Positions 18,631 through 28,568 of a stretch of DNA of 64,000 nucleotides are shown here, piece after piece (positions within the stretch are counted from its first letter, which is position 1; each line of letters begins with the position of its first letter). The position numbers and the translations under genes are program-made. The notes beneath the pieces are model-generated. The model was not told where the DNA came from. It saw only the letters and a list, made by a program, of their open reading frames with translations, and did not search any database. Origin of the DNA: Melanopsichium pennsylvanicum (Eukaryota; Basidiomycota; Ustilaginomycetes; Ustilaginales); the NCBI GenBank assembly GCA_900208305.1, contig OAPG01000015.1, positions 186,001-250,000 of the forward strand. Reading direction: 5' to 3'.

Positions 18631-20322
18631 ATGGCTCCTGTCGCTAACGGAAACAACGCCTCCAACGGTCATGCTGCCACCAATGGTGGTGCCAATGTGC
18701 CCATCAACCCCACCAACGCACGTCACGAGCAGTCCGAGTTCATCCGCGTAAACTCGGACAAGGTCAAGTACACCAATGACACCATCACCTCGGACTACCA
18801 GTACCTTAACACCCACGTCGAAAAGGTTCACCACAACGATGGTACCACCGAGTACGTCGCCACCCCCATTCAGCGTCAGTTCCAGTTCAAGACCGAACGC
18901 AAGGTGCCCAAGACCGGTCTCATGATGGTCGGCTGGGGTGGTAACAACGGTACCACCATCACCGCCACCATCCTTGCCAACAAGCACAACATCACTTGGC
19001 ACAACAAGGATGGCCTCCAGGTGCCCAATTACTATGGTTCGATCGTCAGGGCTTCCACCATCCGTCTCGGCACTGACCCTGCCACCGGCAAGGATGTTTG
19101 GGTTCCCTTCTCCAATGTTCTTCCCATGGTTCACCCCAACGACCTCGTTCTTGGCGGTTGGGACATCTCGGGAATGCGCATGGACCACGCCATGACGCGC
19201 GCAAAGGTGCTCGACTACGACCTTCAGCGTCAGGTCGCTCCTTACATGGCCGAGATGAAGCCCTTGGCTTCGGTCTACTACCCTGACTTCATCGCCCAGA
19301 ACCAGGAGGAGCGCGCCGACAACACCCTCCCCGGTGACTCTAAGGCCGCTCACGTAGACCAAATCCGTGCCGACATTCGCGAGTTCAAGCGCCAGAACAA
19401 CCTCGACCAGGTTATTGTTGTCTGGACCGCCAACACGGAGCGCTACTCCGAGATCATCCCCGGTGTCAACGACACTGCCGACAACCTTCTCAAGTCGGTC
19501 AATCAGAACCACGCCGAGGTGTCTCCCTCCACCGTATTTGCTATTGCCTGCATTCTCGAGAATGCTCCTTACGTCAACGGTGCTCCTCAGAACACGTTTG
19601 TGCCCGGTTGCATTGAGCTCGCTGAGAAGCACAAGGCCTTCATTGGTGGTGACGACCTCAAGACTGGTCAGACCAAGGTCAAGTCGGTGCTTGCCGAATT
19701 CCTCGTCAATGCCGGTATCAAGCCCTTGTCCATCGCCTCTTACAACCACTTGGGTAACAACGACGGTTACAACCTTTCGTCGCAGCGTCAGTTCAAGTCC
19801 AAGGAGATCAGCAAGAGCTCTGTCGTTGACGACTGCTGTGCTGCCAATCACTTGCTGTACAAGCCCGCTGTTGCTGGTAAGAAGACCGCCGATGGTAAGG
19901 CTGACAAGGGTGAACACCCCGATCACTGCATTGTGATCAAGTACCAGCCTGCCGTAGGTGATCAAAAGGTGGCCATGGATGACTACACTAGCGAGCTTTG
20001 CATGGGTGGTCGTAACCGTCTCTACGTGACCAACCTTTGTGAGGACTCGCTGCTCGCTTCGCCTTTACTTCTGGACTTGACCATCTTGGCCGAACTCATG
20101 ACCAGAATTACTTACAAGGCTACCGAGAAGGATGAGGAGTGGCAGAGCATGTACTCTGTGCTCAGTCTGCTCAGTTACTCGCTCAAGGCTCCCGTGGTCA
20201 AGCCAGGTACCGATGTGGTCAACTCGTTGAACAGGCAGAGGGCCGCTTGCACCAACTTTATGAGGGCTTGTCTTGGTTTGGCTCCCGAGAGCGATTTGTT
20301 GCTCGAAACCAGGGTCTGGTAA
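18631..20322 (+). CDS. INO1: Inositol-3-phosphate synthase (Ino1)
   Basis: This NAD-dependent cytosolic enzyme converts glucose 6-phosphate to inositol 3-phosphate, the first step of inositol synthesis. It supplies phosphatidylinositol and so also the GPI anchors completed by Gpi18. The single-exon protein has 563 residues. A Gly/Asn/Ala-rich N-terminal tail (1-30) precedes the family blocks: VGWGGNNGTT (NAD loop, near 110), WDISGMRMDHAMTRA, VVWTANTERY, SYNHLGNNDGYNLS, and SKSSVVDDCC. Codon use is strongly biased towards C- and G-ending codons, more than in any neighbour, which fits high expression. The call is secure. Confidence 0.97.
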   Translation: MAPVANGNNASNGHAATNGGANVPINPTNARHEQSEFIRVNSDKVKYTNDTITSDYQYLNTHVEKVHHNDGTTEYVATPIQRQFQFKTERKVPKTGLMMVGWGGNNGTTITATILANKHNITWHNKDGLQVPNYYGSIVRASTIRLGTDPATGKDVWVPFSNVLPMVHPNDLVLGGWDISGMRMDHAMTRAKVLDYDLQRQVAPYMAEMKPLASVYYPDFIAQNQEERADNTLPGDSKAAHVDQIRADIREFKRQNNLDQVIVVWTANTERYSEIIPGVNDTADNLLKSVNQNHAEVSPSTVFAIACILENAPYVNGAPQNTFVPGCIELAEKHKAFIGGDDLKTGQTKVKSVLAEFLVNAGIKPLSIASYNHLGNNDGYNLSSQRQFKSKEISKSSVVDDCCAANHLLYKPAVAGKKTADGKADKGEHPDHCIVIKYQPAVGDQKVAMDDYTSELCMGGRNRLYVTNLCEDSLLASPLLLDLTILAELMTRITYKATEKDEEWQSMYSVLSLLSYSLKAPVVKPGTDVVNSLNRQRAACTNFMRACLGLAPESDLLLETRVW

Positions 20323-20406
20323 AAAGAGTATCTGTCGCAATGCACGGATGAATCATTGTCTCATGATGTCGATAAAAACATGTCTTTGGCAAGATAGATG
20401 CACATA

Positions 20407-20471
<65 letters not shown>

Positions 20472-20759
20472 TAGCAACTAGCATTAGCAGAGTCGGGGGA
20501 GCTTGTTATTCTTTTTCTTTGAGAAGAAAAAGAAAGAAGGGTCCTTCGTCAAAGTCACTCTTAAGACCTCTGTGAAATACAATATCATTTTCTCGATCCA
20601 CGTTTTTGTATTTTTGTTTGTGTTGTTTGTTCAAATTTTACGTTTTTATTCTGACACTCGTATTCGTTTGCCTCTATGGAGATTTGAAGGTAAACAAGTG
20701 GATTTGTTGACATGTCAAATGGAAGGGTTTGAATGTACAGAAGGATCTAAGGAGGGGTA
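20323..20759. other. Convergent 3' region INO1 / multicopper oxidase
   Basis: This 437-bp stretch holds the CA microsatellite and otherwise AT-rich sequence with T- and A-rich runs. No gene is seen; it should contain the two 3' ends. Confidence 0.55.
20401..20471. repeat. (CA)n microsatellite
   Basis: A CA run of about 70 nt, interrupted by two CAAA units, lies 80 nt after the INO1 stop, in its probable 3' UTR. It is the longest dinucleotide repeat in the window. Confidence 0.95.
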
Positions 20760-23198
20760 TCATACTAAGGCTGAGACGTTTTTGTTGTAATTGAGAAGGT
20801 TCCAATCCAAACCTTGAATATTTGACTTTACCTTTGTGGAAGCCGGATTTTTTACGATTGAATGGGGAAGTTTTTGATTTGGGTTTTGTTTTGGCCAATA
20901 GATACCTGTTTGATCTGCAAGTGAATTAGGATCGATAGTGAAAACGGTTGCCATACCCATATAAAGATGAAATTGAATATGACAATGTAGTAAAAAAATT
21001 CCAGCATTCCATTTGTTCACTTTATACCGTAAAACTGCCCAACCTCCATCATCGTGCTTCACATTGGTAATGGTTTGGTTTAAAAAAGATGCACCAGGTG
21101 AAGCGTAAACCACAGTAGTATCTCTTTGAATTGGGTTCCCAAATTCAACTTTTGAAGTAGAAGTTGTTTTTGACAACGATGTTGTTGATGATGATGATGA
21201 TGATGATGATGTTGAGGAATAGGTCGAATAAAGAGATTCGAGAGTGGTAAAGTTAAATGTTCCCGGTTGAATAAGTCGAGTGTAATGTTTATGACTGTGC
21301 ATATGCCAAGGATGAATCTCTACATTATTACCCGTTTCACTTGGACGATTAACAAGGATAATATCAATCACTTCGTTTTGTTCAGCAAAATACATGTTGA
21401 GTTTTTTATCATACCCTTGTCCCCAATTCCTTCTTTTTGCAGCTTCCATTTCATCCCTGTTGGTCATGTTGACAATCGATTCAAGTCCTGAAGATGTTTC
21501 GTAACTCGTAGGATTATACATTGCAGTCTCAAATTGAGTTTGCGACGGAAATGAAATTTCACCTAGAAAAGTTCGAATGAGATAAGGCGTATTGTTGGCG
21601 GTGGTGGGAAAAGTGTCGTTAAAAAGTTGACCATTTTCATCCCATTTCAATCCTTTACCTGAAGCATAGAATCGTACTTGTTGAGTATCAATGATCACAG
21701 TTCGTGTAACTTGATCATCATCAGGCATGGTTTCACTGTACCACCAATCAGGTCCATTAGCTTTAGATAGGGGCGAGAGCCAACTTGTGACCCAACCAAA
21801 TTTTTCTTTGGGTAAAAGTTGAATGTCAGTCTTGCCGCTACCCGTATCGATAGGAGGTATAACTGCACTAGTTACGGTTTTTGACGACGACGACGACGAA
21901 GAAGACGAGGAAGAGTAAACAAGTTTTACCCACATCGAAGGACCACTCCTCCAACGTGACTCTACTCTCATCCAATACACACCTCCCGTACCATCCTTGT
22001 CAACTTGGTCTTTGCTACGCGAAGTGTACAGCACCGAATACCGTTGACCCGTGGTAAATTCGACATGGCTCACATCAAGAGCATCCAAGTAAGATCCATC
22101 CGCTTCGATCAAAGTCAAGTTTTCCATGTGTTCGCTTGTCAAATTGGTCGTAAAAGGCGTCTTCGTAGGTTTAAGAATCGCCAAACTTACATACATCAAA
22201 GATGTAGCTCCTACCAACCTCAACCTGTACGTCTTTTCGTAATCCAGATGAATTTCTGGATAAATGCGATTTGTTTCGCAATTGTTTGGAGCGTCGTTGC
22301 AAGACAAATTGAGATCCGACGCTTTGGTCTGATTGCATGTAGGTTCGGTAGGAGTGTATGGGTTCGGAGAAGAGTGACCATTGAGTAAAAGCTTGTTTGC
22401 AGAACCTGGCCAGATGAAAGGATCTCCACCCAACTGTCTCTCGATCTGATCGGGACTCGAATAACTCCACCAATCACTTACTGCCAAAACTCGATCTTCA
22501 TCATACTTGTACGGACTGTATTGCGAACTCTTTCCATTTTCTTCCAATCCATCATGACCGTAAACGTTGACAAAATCGATAGCATCCTGTCCAAATTTAT
22601 CAACCACTTGCGTTGCGTCACTTGGATCGACAAACTCGCTCGAATCTTGCGGATCTTCCACAATCACTGCACCGTAAGCCGTCATGGCTTGAACCCCAAC
22701 ATGACTATGATAAAAATACGTGCCTTTGTCTTCAGCCGTCAAAGGGATTCGATAGTCAAAGTAATTACCAGGAGAAATTGGCCATTGGGAAACCATGGTG
22801 GTTCCATCCATCACTGGATGCATCTTCATCGATAGTCCGTGAAAATGCATTGTTAGGTTTGAAGGCAGATGATTGTAGACTCGAACTTGCAGGATCTCAC
22901 CAGCTCGAGCCCGGATAGTGGGTCCGGGAAACGTTGAATTGACGATAGGTGCATTCGTGAAAGGATCGCATGATTGATAGATTGTGGATTGAGTAAGGTT
23001 GAGAGAGTGGTGACGCACATTGATTCGACGTTTGGAGGAGGGTGAGCGGGTTTGGGGTGCGACAGAGGGAGGATTGCGGGGTACTGGTTGGCCAAGGACC
23101 TTGTCGTTAAATCTCGCGAGTGCGTCGGGGAGGAGAAGGGTATGGACTGTGATGAAAAGCGAGAAAAGGATCGAGCTGCGAAAGAGAACACTCCACAT
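20760..23198 (-). CDS. Secreted multicopper oxidase (laccase/ascorbate-oxidase-like)
   Basis: This is an 812-residue copper enzyme. The hydrophobic N-terminus (LFRSSILFSLFITVHTLLL) looks like a signal peptide cleaved near residue 29. Copper ligands are complete: HFHG at 118-121, YHSH at 163-166, HPWHMHSHKH near 629-638, and HCHIQFHLYMGM at 738-749. The residue ten after Cys739 is Met749, so the type 1 copper should have a Met axial ligand, as in ascorbate oxidase, rather than the Leu or Phe of high-potential laccases. Poly-Ser insertions lie near 430 and 670. There is no C-terminal membrane anchor, so it is not a Fet3-type ferroxidase. The substrate is unknown. Many N-glycosylation sites are present. 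Codon use is AT-rich. Confidence 0.88.
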   Translation of the reverse strand: MWSVLFRSSILFSLFITVHTLLLPDALARFNDKVLGQPVPRNPPSVAPQTRSPSSKRRINVRHHSLNLTQSTIYQSCDPFTNAPIVNSTFPGPTIRARAGEILQVRVYNHLPSNLTMHFHGLSMKMHPVMDGTTMVSQWPISPGNYFDYRIPLTAEDKGTYFYHSHVGVQAMTAYGAVIVEDPQDSSEFVDPSDATQVVDKFGQDAIDFVNVYGHDGLEENGKSSQYSPYKYDEDRVLAVSDWWSYSSPDQIERQLGGDPFIWPGSANKLLLNGHSSPNPYTPTEPTCNQTKASDLNLSCNDAPNNCETNRIYPEIHLDYEKTYRLRLVGATSLMYVSLAILKPTKTPFTTNLTSEHMENLTLIEADGSYLDALDVSHVEFTTGQRYSVLYTSRSKDQVDKDGTGGVYWMRVESRWRSGPSMWVKLVYSSSSSSSSSSSKTVTSAVIPPIDTGSGKTDIQLLPKEKFGWVTSWLSPLSKANGPDWWYSETMPDDDQVTRTVIIDTQQVRFYASGKGLKWDENGQLFNDTFPTTANNTPYLIRTFLGEISFPSQTQFETAMYNPTSYETSSGLESIVNMTNRDEMEAAKRRNWGQGYDKKLNMYFAEQNEVIDIILVNRPSETGNNVEIHPWHMHSHKHYTRLIQPGTFNFTTLESLYSTYSSTSSSSSSSSTTSLSKTTSTSKVEFGNPIQRDTTVVYASPGASFLNQTITNVKHDDGGWAVLRYKVNKWNAGIFLLHCHIQFHLYMGMATVFTIDPNSLADQTGIYWPKQNPNQKLPHSIVKNPASTKVKSNIQGLDWNLLNYNKNVSALV

Positions 23199-23301
23199 GA
23201 TGAGTAACTCCGACTTGAAACGTTGGCGGGCAAGTCTTTTGCAACACAGAGACTTGAGAAAGAAATTAATCCTGGTGGTTAGAGCGTGAACGGGAGGAGC
23301 T

Positions 23302-23308
23302 GTATATA
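23302..23308 (-). promoter_or_regulatory. Putative TATA box of multicopper oxidase gene
   Basis: The minus strand reads GGATATATACAG about 105 bp before the start codon. This position suits a core promoter for a regulated secreted enzyme. Confidence 0.4.
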
Positions 23309-23546
23309 TCCTTGGATAGGTGCAGTGTCACTGCTCCCTCTATCAGAGCAATAGTGGCGGAAAGAAATGATCAAGAGTTCGGCAGGGCTTTCATCTTATC
23401 ACATATTCCCACATGCACACTCGTAGTCCCGACGCCAATGTGCAGTGTTCAAAGACGAGATGCAGTACGGGACGCTCTCACCCCTATACGATAATGTAGG
23501 TCGTATGACTCCCACCAACCGAGACAAGGACCCTTTGAACCAGCTA

Positions 23547-23566
23547 AGAGCACAGCGCTGTGCTCT
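23547..23566. promoter_or_regulatory. Perfect 20-bp palindrome
   Basis: AGAGCACAGC is followed directly by its own reverse complement. It lies about 350 bp upstream of the multicopper oxidase start, in a stretch with no gene. It could bind a dimeric regulator or form a cruciform or RNA hairpin. Confidence 0.5.
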
Positions 23567-24648
23567 CGCTCTCCCTTCATCAATCACCCACCTTTGAGAA
23601 GACGAGATGAAAAAGTTCACTCGCTCGTTCTGAACGCTTTGACACATGCCGTTTTCAAGCAGCAAGCTTCGAGCTCCTATCCCTCATGTAAATTACTGTA
23701 CTTCAACGCTGTTACGGTACTCTCTTTAGCGATCGAGTTCGGGGTTTCATCAACTTGGTTACTGCACAAGCTTCATCTCTCATCGTGAGGGAATTGTTAT
23801 CGAGGCTAAACGTCCCACTCGGATCTCATGTCGCCGAGCAAATTTTGCTCAGACTAATTGAATGAGGCGTCAAGAGTAGAGACCTCACATGATTGCGGTG
23901 AGGCTTCCCAAAGTCACACAGAGACATTTGTGTTGATCAAATGCTAAGTTTCGGAACAACTTGGCCATGGTTCTACCTTTCTGTTCGGCATGAAACATTC
24001 GGCGACGGCGGCACCGGCGGAAAGAGTGGAATTCATGTCTAAGCGAGCAAGGAAGGAGGGATTACGGTACGGACCGGATGTTGGTGGGCACTGATGCTAT
24101 GTCAGACTCGGCACATTACAGTATGCTTAATTTGAGAGCGGCACTAAAATGCGGGCAACGTTGGCACACTAACAGTATATTCACACTGAGCTGATGGAAA
24201 CTCGCTATCTATTTGCCTTATTTTCATGCGGCGGCAAAGGTAAATTCACTATAAATTTACAGTAAATACATTACATTAGCGAACTGCAAGCTGATAGATA
24301 CCATTGATTGATAAATCTCCTATTCTCACAAAGAGTGACGGTTCTAAGCGAGAAGGTAAGAAGACCACTTCGGTCCGCTCTATCATCTTGAAATTCACGT
24401 CTGAAAAAGTTTTCTCAAGTTTCGTTGGTGAATATAGCACACAATAAACCATACCAAACAATTACGGTATCTTGTTCGGTTCGCCGTTGATCATTCGAGC
24501 ACATTGTTAGCGAAGCTTGTTTCTATTCACTGAAAAGATCTCATGGTAAAACAGCTGCCTCTGTCGGTATTCCGCCGTCTATTGGTTTTAGTGTTTTTAT
24601 GATACATGTCGGACCGGTGGTGCGGTCCGAGAAGTTCACACGTGATGG

Positions 24649-26598
24649 TTACCAAATGAAACGCATGATAGTCCCCTCTGACCTCTCCTTATTCACTGCA
24701 TCAGCTTCCCATTCAAAAGGTTTCAGTACAAACAATCCTACCGTGATCAGGTTCACCAATGCATACAGTGCCAACTCCAGAGTCAAAAACACCCACTTTG
24801 TGCTTGTTTGCGCATCCCACTCCTTGTCGATTTCCTCTTCCTCTCGCATCCTTTTCTCTTGTTTCAATTCGTTTACCTTAACAGGTTTGCTTGTGGTGCT
24901 TACAAATTCGTGTGGCTGAGAATAAATTCTCAACATCAAATATGGCAAAAGATAGTACCTAAATTCGATCAAAGGAGTCGGAATCAATGTGGCTCCAATC
25001 GCGCCTGTCAAGAGCAATCCAAACAAATACCCTCTTGTCTGCTTGACTGCTCTTCCCCAAGCAAACAATGCAGCAGAATATATTGGAACAGCAATGAATC
25101 TCGGCTCCACAGCCCATCGCGTGTACTTTGTTCGAAACATACGCCAGAGATAAAAAGTATAATGTCTGTTATCGGCCAAAAGAAAGGGGTGCTCGATTGT
25201 ATACCCCTCCACAGCCTTTGAAAACATTCCAAGTACCAGTACGAATCCGGCTATGCTGTACACCGAGCCAGTCATTGTTGTGATCAGTACCGAAATGGCT
25301 TGCTTATTTGTATTTAGTGTTCGAAAAAGGATCGAGGAAGACGACGATGACGATGACGACGACGGTGATTTTGCAGCGAAAGACCCGAGCCTTTGAGAAG
25401 CAAGTGAAAAGATTAAATGAAACAAACCGAAGAAGGAAGAGAAAGCCAAAAAGTAACCCAGTTGCGCGAAATGTAGACCTGCTTGATGGTTGGATTTGTC
25501 ACCGAGCACAATGCTTCCACCATTCCAGCGCATAAATGCAATACATCCGATCAGCATGGGCATCACCGGGGCGAAGCATTTCAAGATGAATTTCCAGAAT
25601 TCAACACGTTTGTCCTTTCCAAAAGCTGTTTGGAATGAACCGGTCACCTCTGGTATAAGCCCTTTCGATTCAGATGTGGGCAAGTGTGAAAGTACAGCTT
25701 GAGCAGCACAAAATAAAACCCAAACCAAATTTGTCTGCCTCACAAAGACAGCTAAGACGCTCGTCACTGTGATCATGAGTGCAGTACCCAACCTTGGACT
25801 TGGGTTATTAAGACGATTATACAGCCCCAAGCAGGCTAGTACCAGCCATACAGAGGCAATATCTGTGTAATACAGAAAGCCGAAGAACCAGAGTGGTGGT
25901 AACAAGCAAATTGTACAAGCCATTGCTGTGACATAAGCCGATGGTTCGGATCTTTTCGGTTTTGATGCAAGAGAGATGTTCGGACGAGGTGATAGTTGTG
26001 GGGCATGCGTGATGATGGATGTGGTGGGTATCGCAAGTGAATTGAGGTCAGGTTCGAAATTGTAAGCGACATCTGGCGTTGGAGGTGCTTCTTGACGAGC
26101 CTTTTGTTGAAGTGATTCGATTTCTCTTCTAGACACCGCTGTGTTTCTCTTGAACTTCAATTTGCGAATTTGTGATGGTGTGAAAAGAGACCATGTTGGG
26201 GAACAATTCTTCTCTTGATTCTGGCGCAGAATTTGAGAGACTAGCACTGGAAGAGTGAGCAACAAAACAAGATTTGTACCGCGCAACCAGATCACATCTG
26301 CACACCCCCAACCAGGCAAGACTTTGGCCAACCCTAACGAGATAGCATACAGCCCTGGAGGAGTTGTGAGCTTTTCATCGTACTGCACAGCCTTAAATCT
26401 GTGCCATATAGCCCTAAGAGATGGCGAAAGAGGGAAGAGAGCGGAGCAGAATGCTTTTGCTTGTGGGATGTGGAATATTTCATCTATGTAGGGTGTTGGA
26501 TGAGTTGTATTAATGAGAGAAGCGGTGAAAACGGTAATGATTATAAAGAGTGTGGTTGGGATGTGGTGTGCAATTGATATTGGTGAAGACGACGACAT
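24649..26598 (-). CDS. ALG10: Alg10 dolichyl-P-Glc alpha-1,2-glucosyltransferase
   Basis: This ER membrane enzyme adds the third, terminal glucose to the lipid-linked oligosaccharide used for N-glycosylation. The single-exon protein has 649 residues. The signature YIDEIFHIPQAKAFC lies at 37-51, after the first membrane segment, and KLTTPPGLYAIS at 76-87. Later blocks include FVRQTNLVWVLF, LADNRHYTFYLWR and LIEFRYYLLPYLMLR. The C-terminus ends RFIW, as is typical of the family (RFMW). Most homologues are about 450-550 residues; the excess comes from a cytosolic-loop insertion near 130-220 and a poly-Ser tract near 410. Confidence 0.93.
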   Translation of the reverse strand: MSSSSPISIAHHIPTTLFIIITVFTASLINTTHPTPYIDEIFHIPQAKAFCSALFPLSPSLRAIWHRFKAVQYDEKLTTPPGLYAISLGLAKVLPGWGCADVIWLRGTNLVLLLTLPVLVSQILRQNQEKNCSPTWSLFTPSQIRKLKFKRNTAVSRREIESLQQKARQEAPPTPDVAYNFEPDLNSLAIPTTSIITHAPQLSPRPNISLASKPKRSEPSAYVTAMACTICLLPPLWFFGFLYYTDIASVWLVLACLGLYNRLNNPSPRLGTALMITVTSVLAVFVRQTNLVWVLFCAAQAVLSHLPTSESKGLIPEVTGSFQTAFGKDKRVEFWKFILKCFAPVMPMLIGCIAFMRWNGGSIVLGDKSNHQAGLHFAQLGYFLAFSSFFGLFHLIFSLASQRLGSFAAKSPSSSSSSSSSSILFRTLNTNKQAISVLITTMTGSVYSIAGFVLVLGMFSKAVEGYTIEHPFLLADNRHYTFYLWRMFRTKYTRWAVEPRFIAVPIYSAALFAWGRAVKQTRGYLFGLLLTGAIGATLIPTPLIEFRYYLLPYLMLRIYSQPHEFVSTTSKPVKVNELKQEKRMREEEEIDKEWDAQTSTKWVFLTLELALYALVNLITVGLFVLKPFEWEADAVNKERSEGTIMRFIW

Positions 26599-26764
26599 TT
26601 TGAGATAGGAAAGGAGAAGAGACGAGCTCGCAATACGCTTGACAAACCAAGGACAGTGTGGTGTTGATCCAAGTATTAATCAATGTGATATGACAGCAAG
26701 AAACGTTGAGAACAAGCAAACGCGGTTGGTTGGTGCGTCAGAGACTTCTCCGCGGACCCTGACA

Positions 26765-26801
<37 letters not shown>

Positions 26802-27045
26802 AATTGTAGTTAAATATTAGCTGAGAATTTTCGGAAGACGGACATTTTGGAGGTTTTTGTGCTTAGGCGAGGCAATTGCATTAAATATTATACTTTACTG
26901 TACTCCTCCACACCTTATATACTCCTTCTTCTTACCCTACTCTAAATTACTTTTCTGTATTCTCAACGTCCCCCCATCTGCCATCACTACCTCCATCACC
27001 CTCCATTTCATACCCTTCTCGTGTGTACAAATCAGCTTTTAAAGC
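26599..27045. promoter_or_regulatory. Divergent promoter ALG10 / mitochondrial carrier
   Basis: The 447 bp between these divergent genes contain a (TA)n run and one TTACTGTAC copy at 26895-26903. The carrier side is a CT-rich leader. Confidence 0.5.
26770..26798. repeat. (TA)n microsatellite
   Basis: A run of about 14 TA units lies in the middle of the shared promoter. It is easily melted and likely to vary in length. Confidence 0.95.
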
Positions 27046-28215
27046 ATGTACACAACATCCTTCACCCCCCAATGGGGAGGTTCGCTTCTCTCCTCTTTAA
27101 CTATCGCTTCCACCTCTTCCAACTCAATACCCAACCTTGCGCACTTATCTTCAGATCCACCACCAAACTCAGCAGCTCCTCTTGCCAAGTCTACTTCCAA
27201 ATCCTCAAACATAAAAAACAACTCAATATCTCCATCTGAATCTGGTGCTTCAATCAAAGGTTTTTTCGGTGGCACCGTTAGCGGTCTAACAAAGCTTCTC
27301 GTGGGTCATCCTTTCGATACGATCAAAGTACGAATGCAGTGCTCACCCCATGGAACCTACACTGGACCCTTGGATTGCTTTCTTCAGCTTGCACGTCGCG
27401 AGTCAATCCTTGGACTTTACAAAGGTGCAACCCCACCTGCATTTGGATGGGCTATTACCGACTCTGTCTTGCTCGGATCTCTTCACAATTATCGCAGATT
27501 CTTTGCTCGAATGACAAACCCTAACTTTGGTGAGCAAGATCAAGTCAAAGGTCTCGCTGTCAAATATCATGCTCTAGCAGGTCTCTTAGCAGGATGGACA
27601 AATAGCTTCGTCACCACTCCCGTTGAATTGATCAAGGCCAAACTTCAAATGCAAACTCAAAGAGTAACCTTACACCTTCCAGGACAACCTTCTTCTTTTA
27701 CCACATCCACCACCACTATGGTTCAAAAACAGTTCACTGGACCTGTGGATTGTATCAAACAAATCACCCGAGCTCGAGGATTTTTTGGACTTTGGCACGC
27801 TCTACCTGCCACTCTATTGTTCCGCTCTTCGTTTGCAGCCATGTTTGGTAGTTATGAATACTTTCAAAAACTTTTCTCATCTTGGAAAGGTACATCATGG
27901 CAACTTTCACCTGGAACCATTACTTTGCTTTCGGGTGGATTAAGTGCCGAAGTGTTTTGGCTAACCGCTTTCCCTGCTGATGTGATCAAGAATCGAATGA
28001 TGACGGATAACATTACAAATCCAAAGTATAACAACATTAAAAGTGCATGGTTGAGCGCTTGGAATAGCAGAGGTAACCATGTCAAATGGTGGTTCAAGGT
28101 CAGAAGTGTCTATACTGGTTTTTTACCATGTTTGTTAAGGGCTTTCCCAACAAACGCTGCTGCACTTTTCGCTTTCGAGACTGCAATGCGTCTCATGGGT
28201 GCAGAGAGAGTCTAG
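27046..28215 (+). CDS. Mitochondrial carrier (SLC25 family)
   Basis: This 389-residue inner-membrane transporter begins with about 65 Ser/Pro-rich residues. Three homologous repeats follow, each with the carrier signature: GHPFDTIKVRMQ (repeat 1), TTPVELIKAKLQMQ (repeat 2) and AFPADVIKNRMM (repeat 3). Repeat 2 is lengthened by a Ser/Thr-rich loop after LKMQ-like sequence (near residues 205-230). Blocks such as DSVLLGSLHNYRRF resemble the carnitine/amino-acid carrier branch, but the substrate cannot be settled by eye. The ATG at 27046 is the first in frame. The gene is convergent with DOT1. Confidence 0.88.
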   Translation: MYTTSFTPQWGGSLLSSLTIASTSSNSIPNLAHLSSDPPPNSAAPLAKSTSKSSNIKNNSISPSESGASIKGFFGGTVSGLTKLLVGHPFDTIKVRMQCSPHGTYTGPLDCFLQLARRESILGLYKGATPPAFGWAITDSVLLGSLHNYRRFFARMTNPNFGEQDQVKGLAVKYHALAGLLAGWTNSFVTTPVELIKAKLQMQTQRVTLHLPGQPSSFTTSTTTMVQKQFTGPVDCIKQITRARGFFGLWHALPATLLFRSSFAAMFGSYEYFQKLFSSWKGTSWQLSPGTITLLSGGLSAEVFWLTAFPADVIKNRMMTDNITNPKYNNIKSAWLSAWNSRGNHVKWWFKVRSVYTGFLPCLLRAFPTNAAALFAFETAMRLMGAERV

Positions 28216-28568
28216 ACATTTCCCCCCTTTCCCCCTCTCCCTAATTTCTCATCATCCTAAAATCCCCATTCATGGTGATGCCCAAGAGCGCAGGGGTTCA
28301 GTTTCAACAAAGATTGATTCCACGATTCCAAGTCACGTTTGTAATTCCATTGTACAGTATACCCCTCCCCTTCTCACAAGACCTGTTTGTGAAGCAAAAT
28401 TTGATCAAGCACAACTCAGGATGTGATGAATACGCGAATCTAATTTGCTGTAATATGAGTGGTCATGTAAATGGAAAGGTGTGTGTGATGATGCAAAAAA
28501 AAAAGTGATAAAACATGTAGCAAAGGCAAAGCATAAACTTTTAAAAATAAAAAGATTTTTTGTTCCAT
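28216..28568. other. Convergent 3' region carrier / DOT1
   Basis: This 353-bp AT-rich stretch holds both 3' ends. A TACAGTA lies at 28353-28359. No gene is seen. Confidence 0.5.

Larger units (their letters stand above)
23199..24648. other. Intergenic multicopper oxidase to ALG10
   Basis: These 1.45 kb lie between the 5' end of the oxidase gene and the 3' end of ALG10. They contain a TATA-like site, a TGATAA on the minus strand at 23396-23401 that would fit a GATA factor, the 20-bp palindrome, and several TACTGTA/TACAGTA motifs (23694, 24117, 24258). No coding gene is supported. Confidence 0.55.

Noticed and set aside
18610..19965. Long minus-strand frame opposite INO1
   Set aside because: It is the antisense shadow of the strongly GC3-biased INO1 gene, which leaves opposite frames free of stops.
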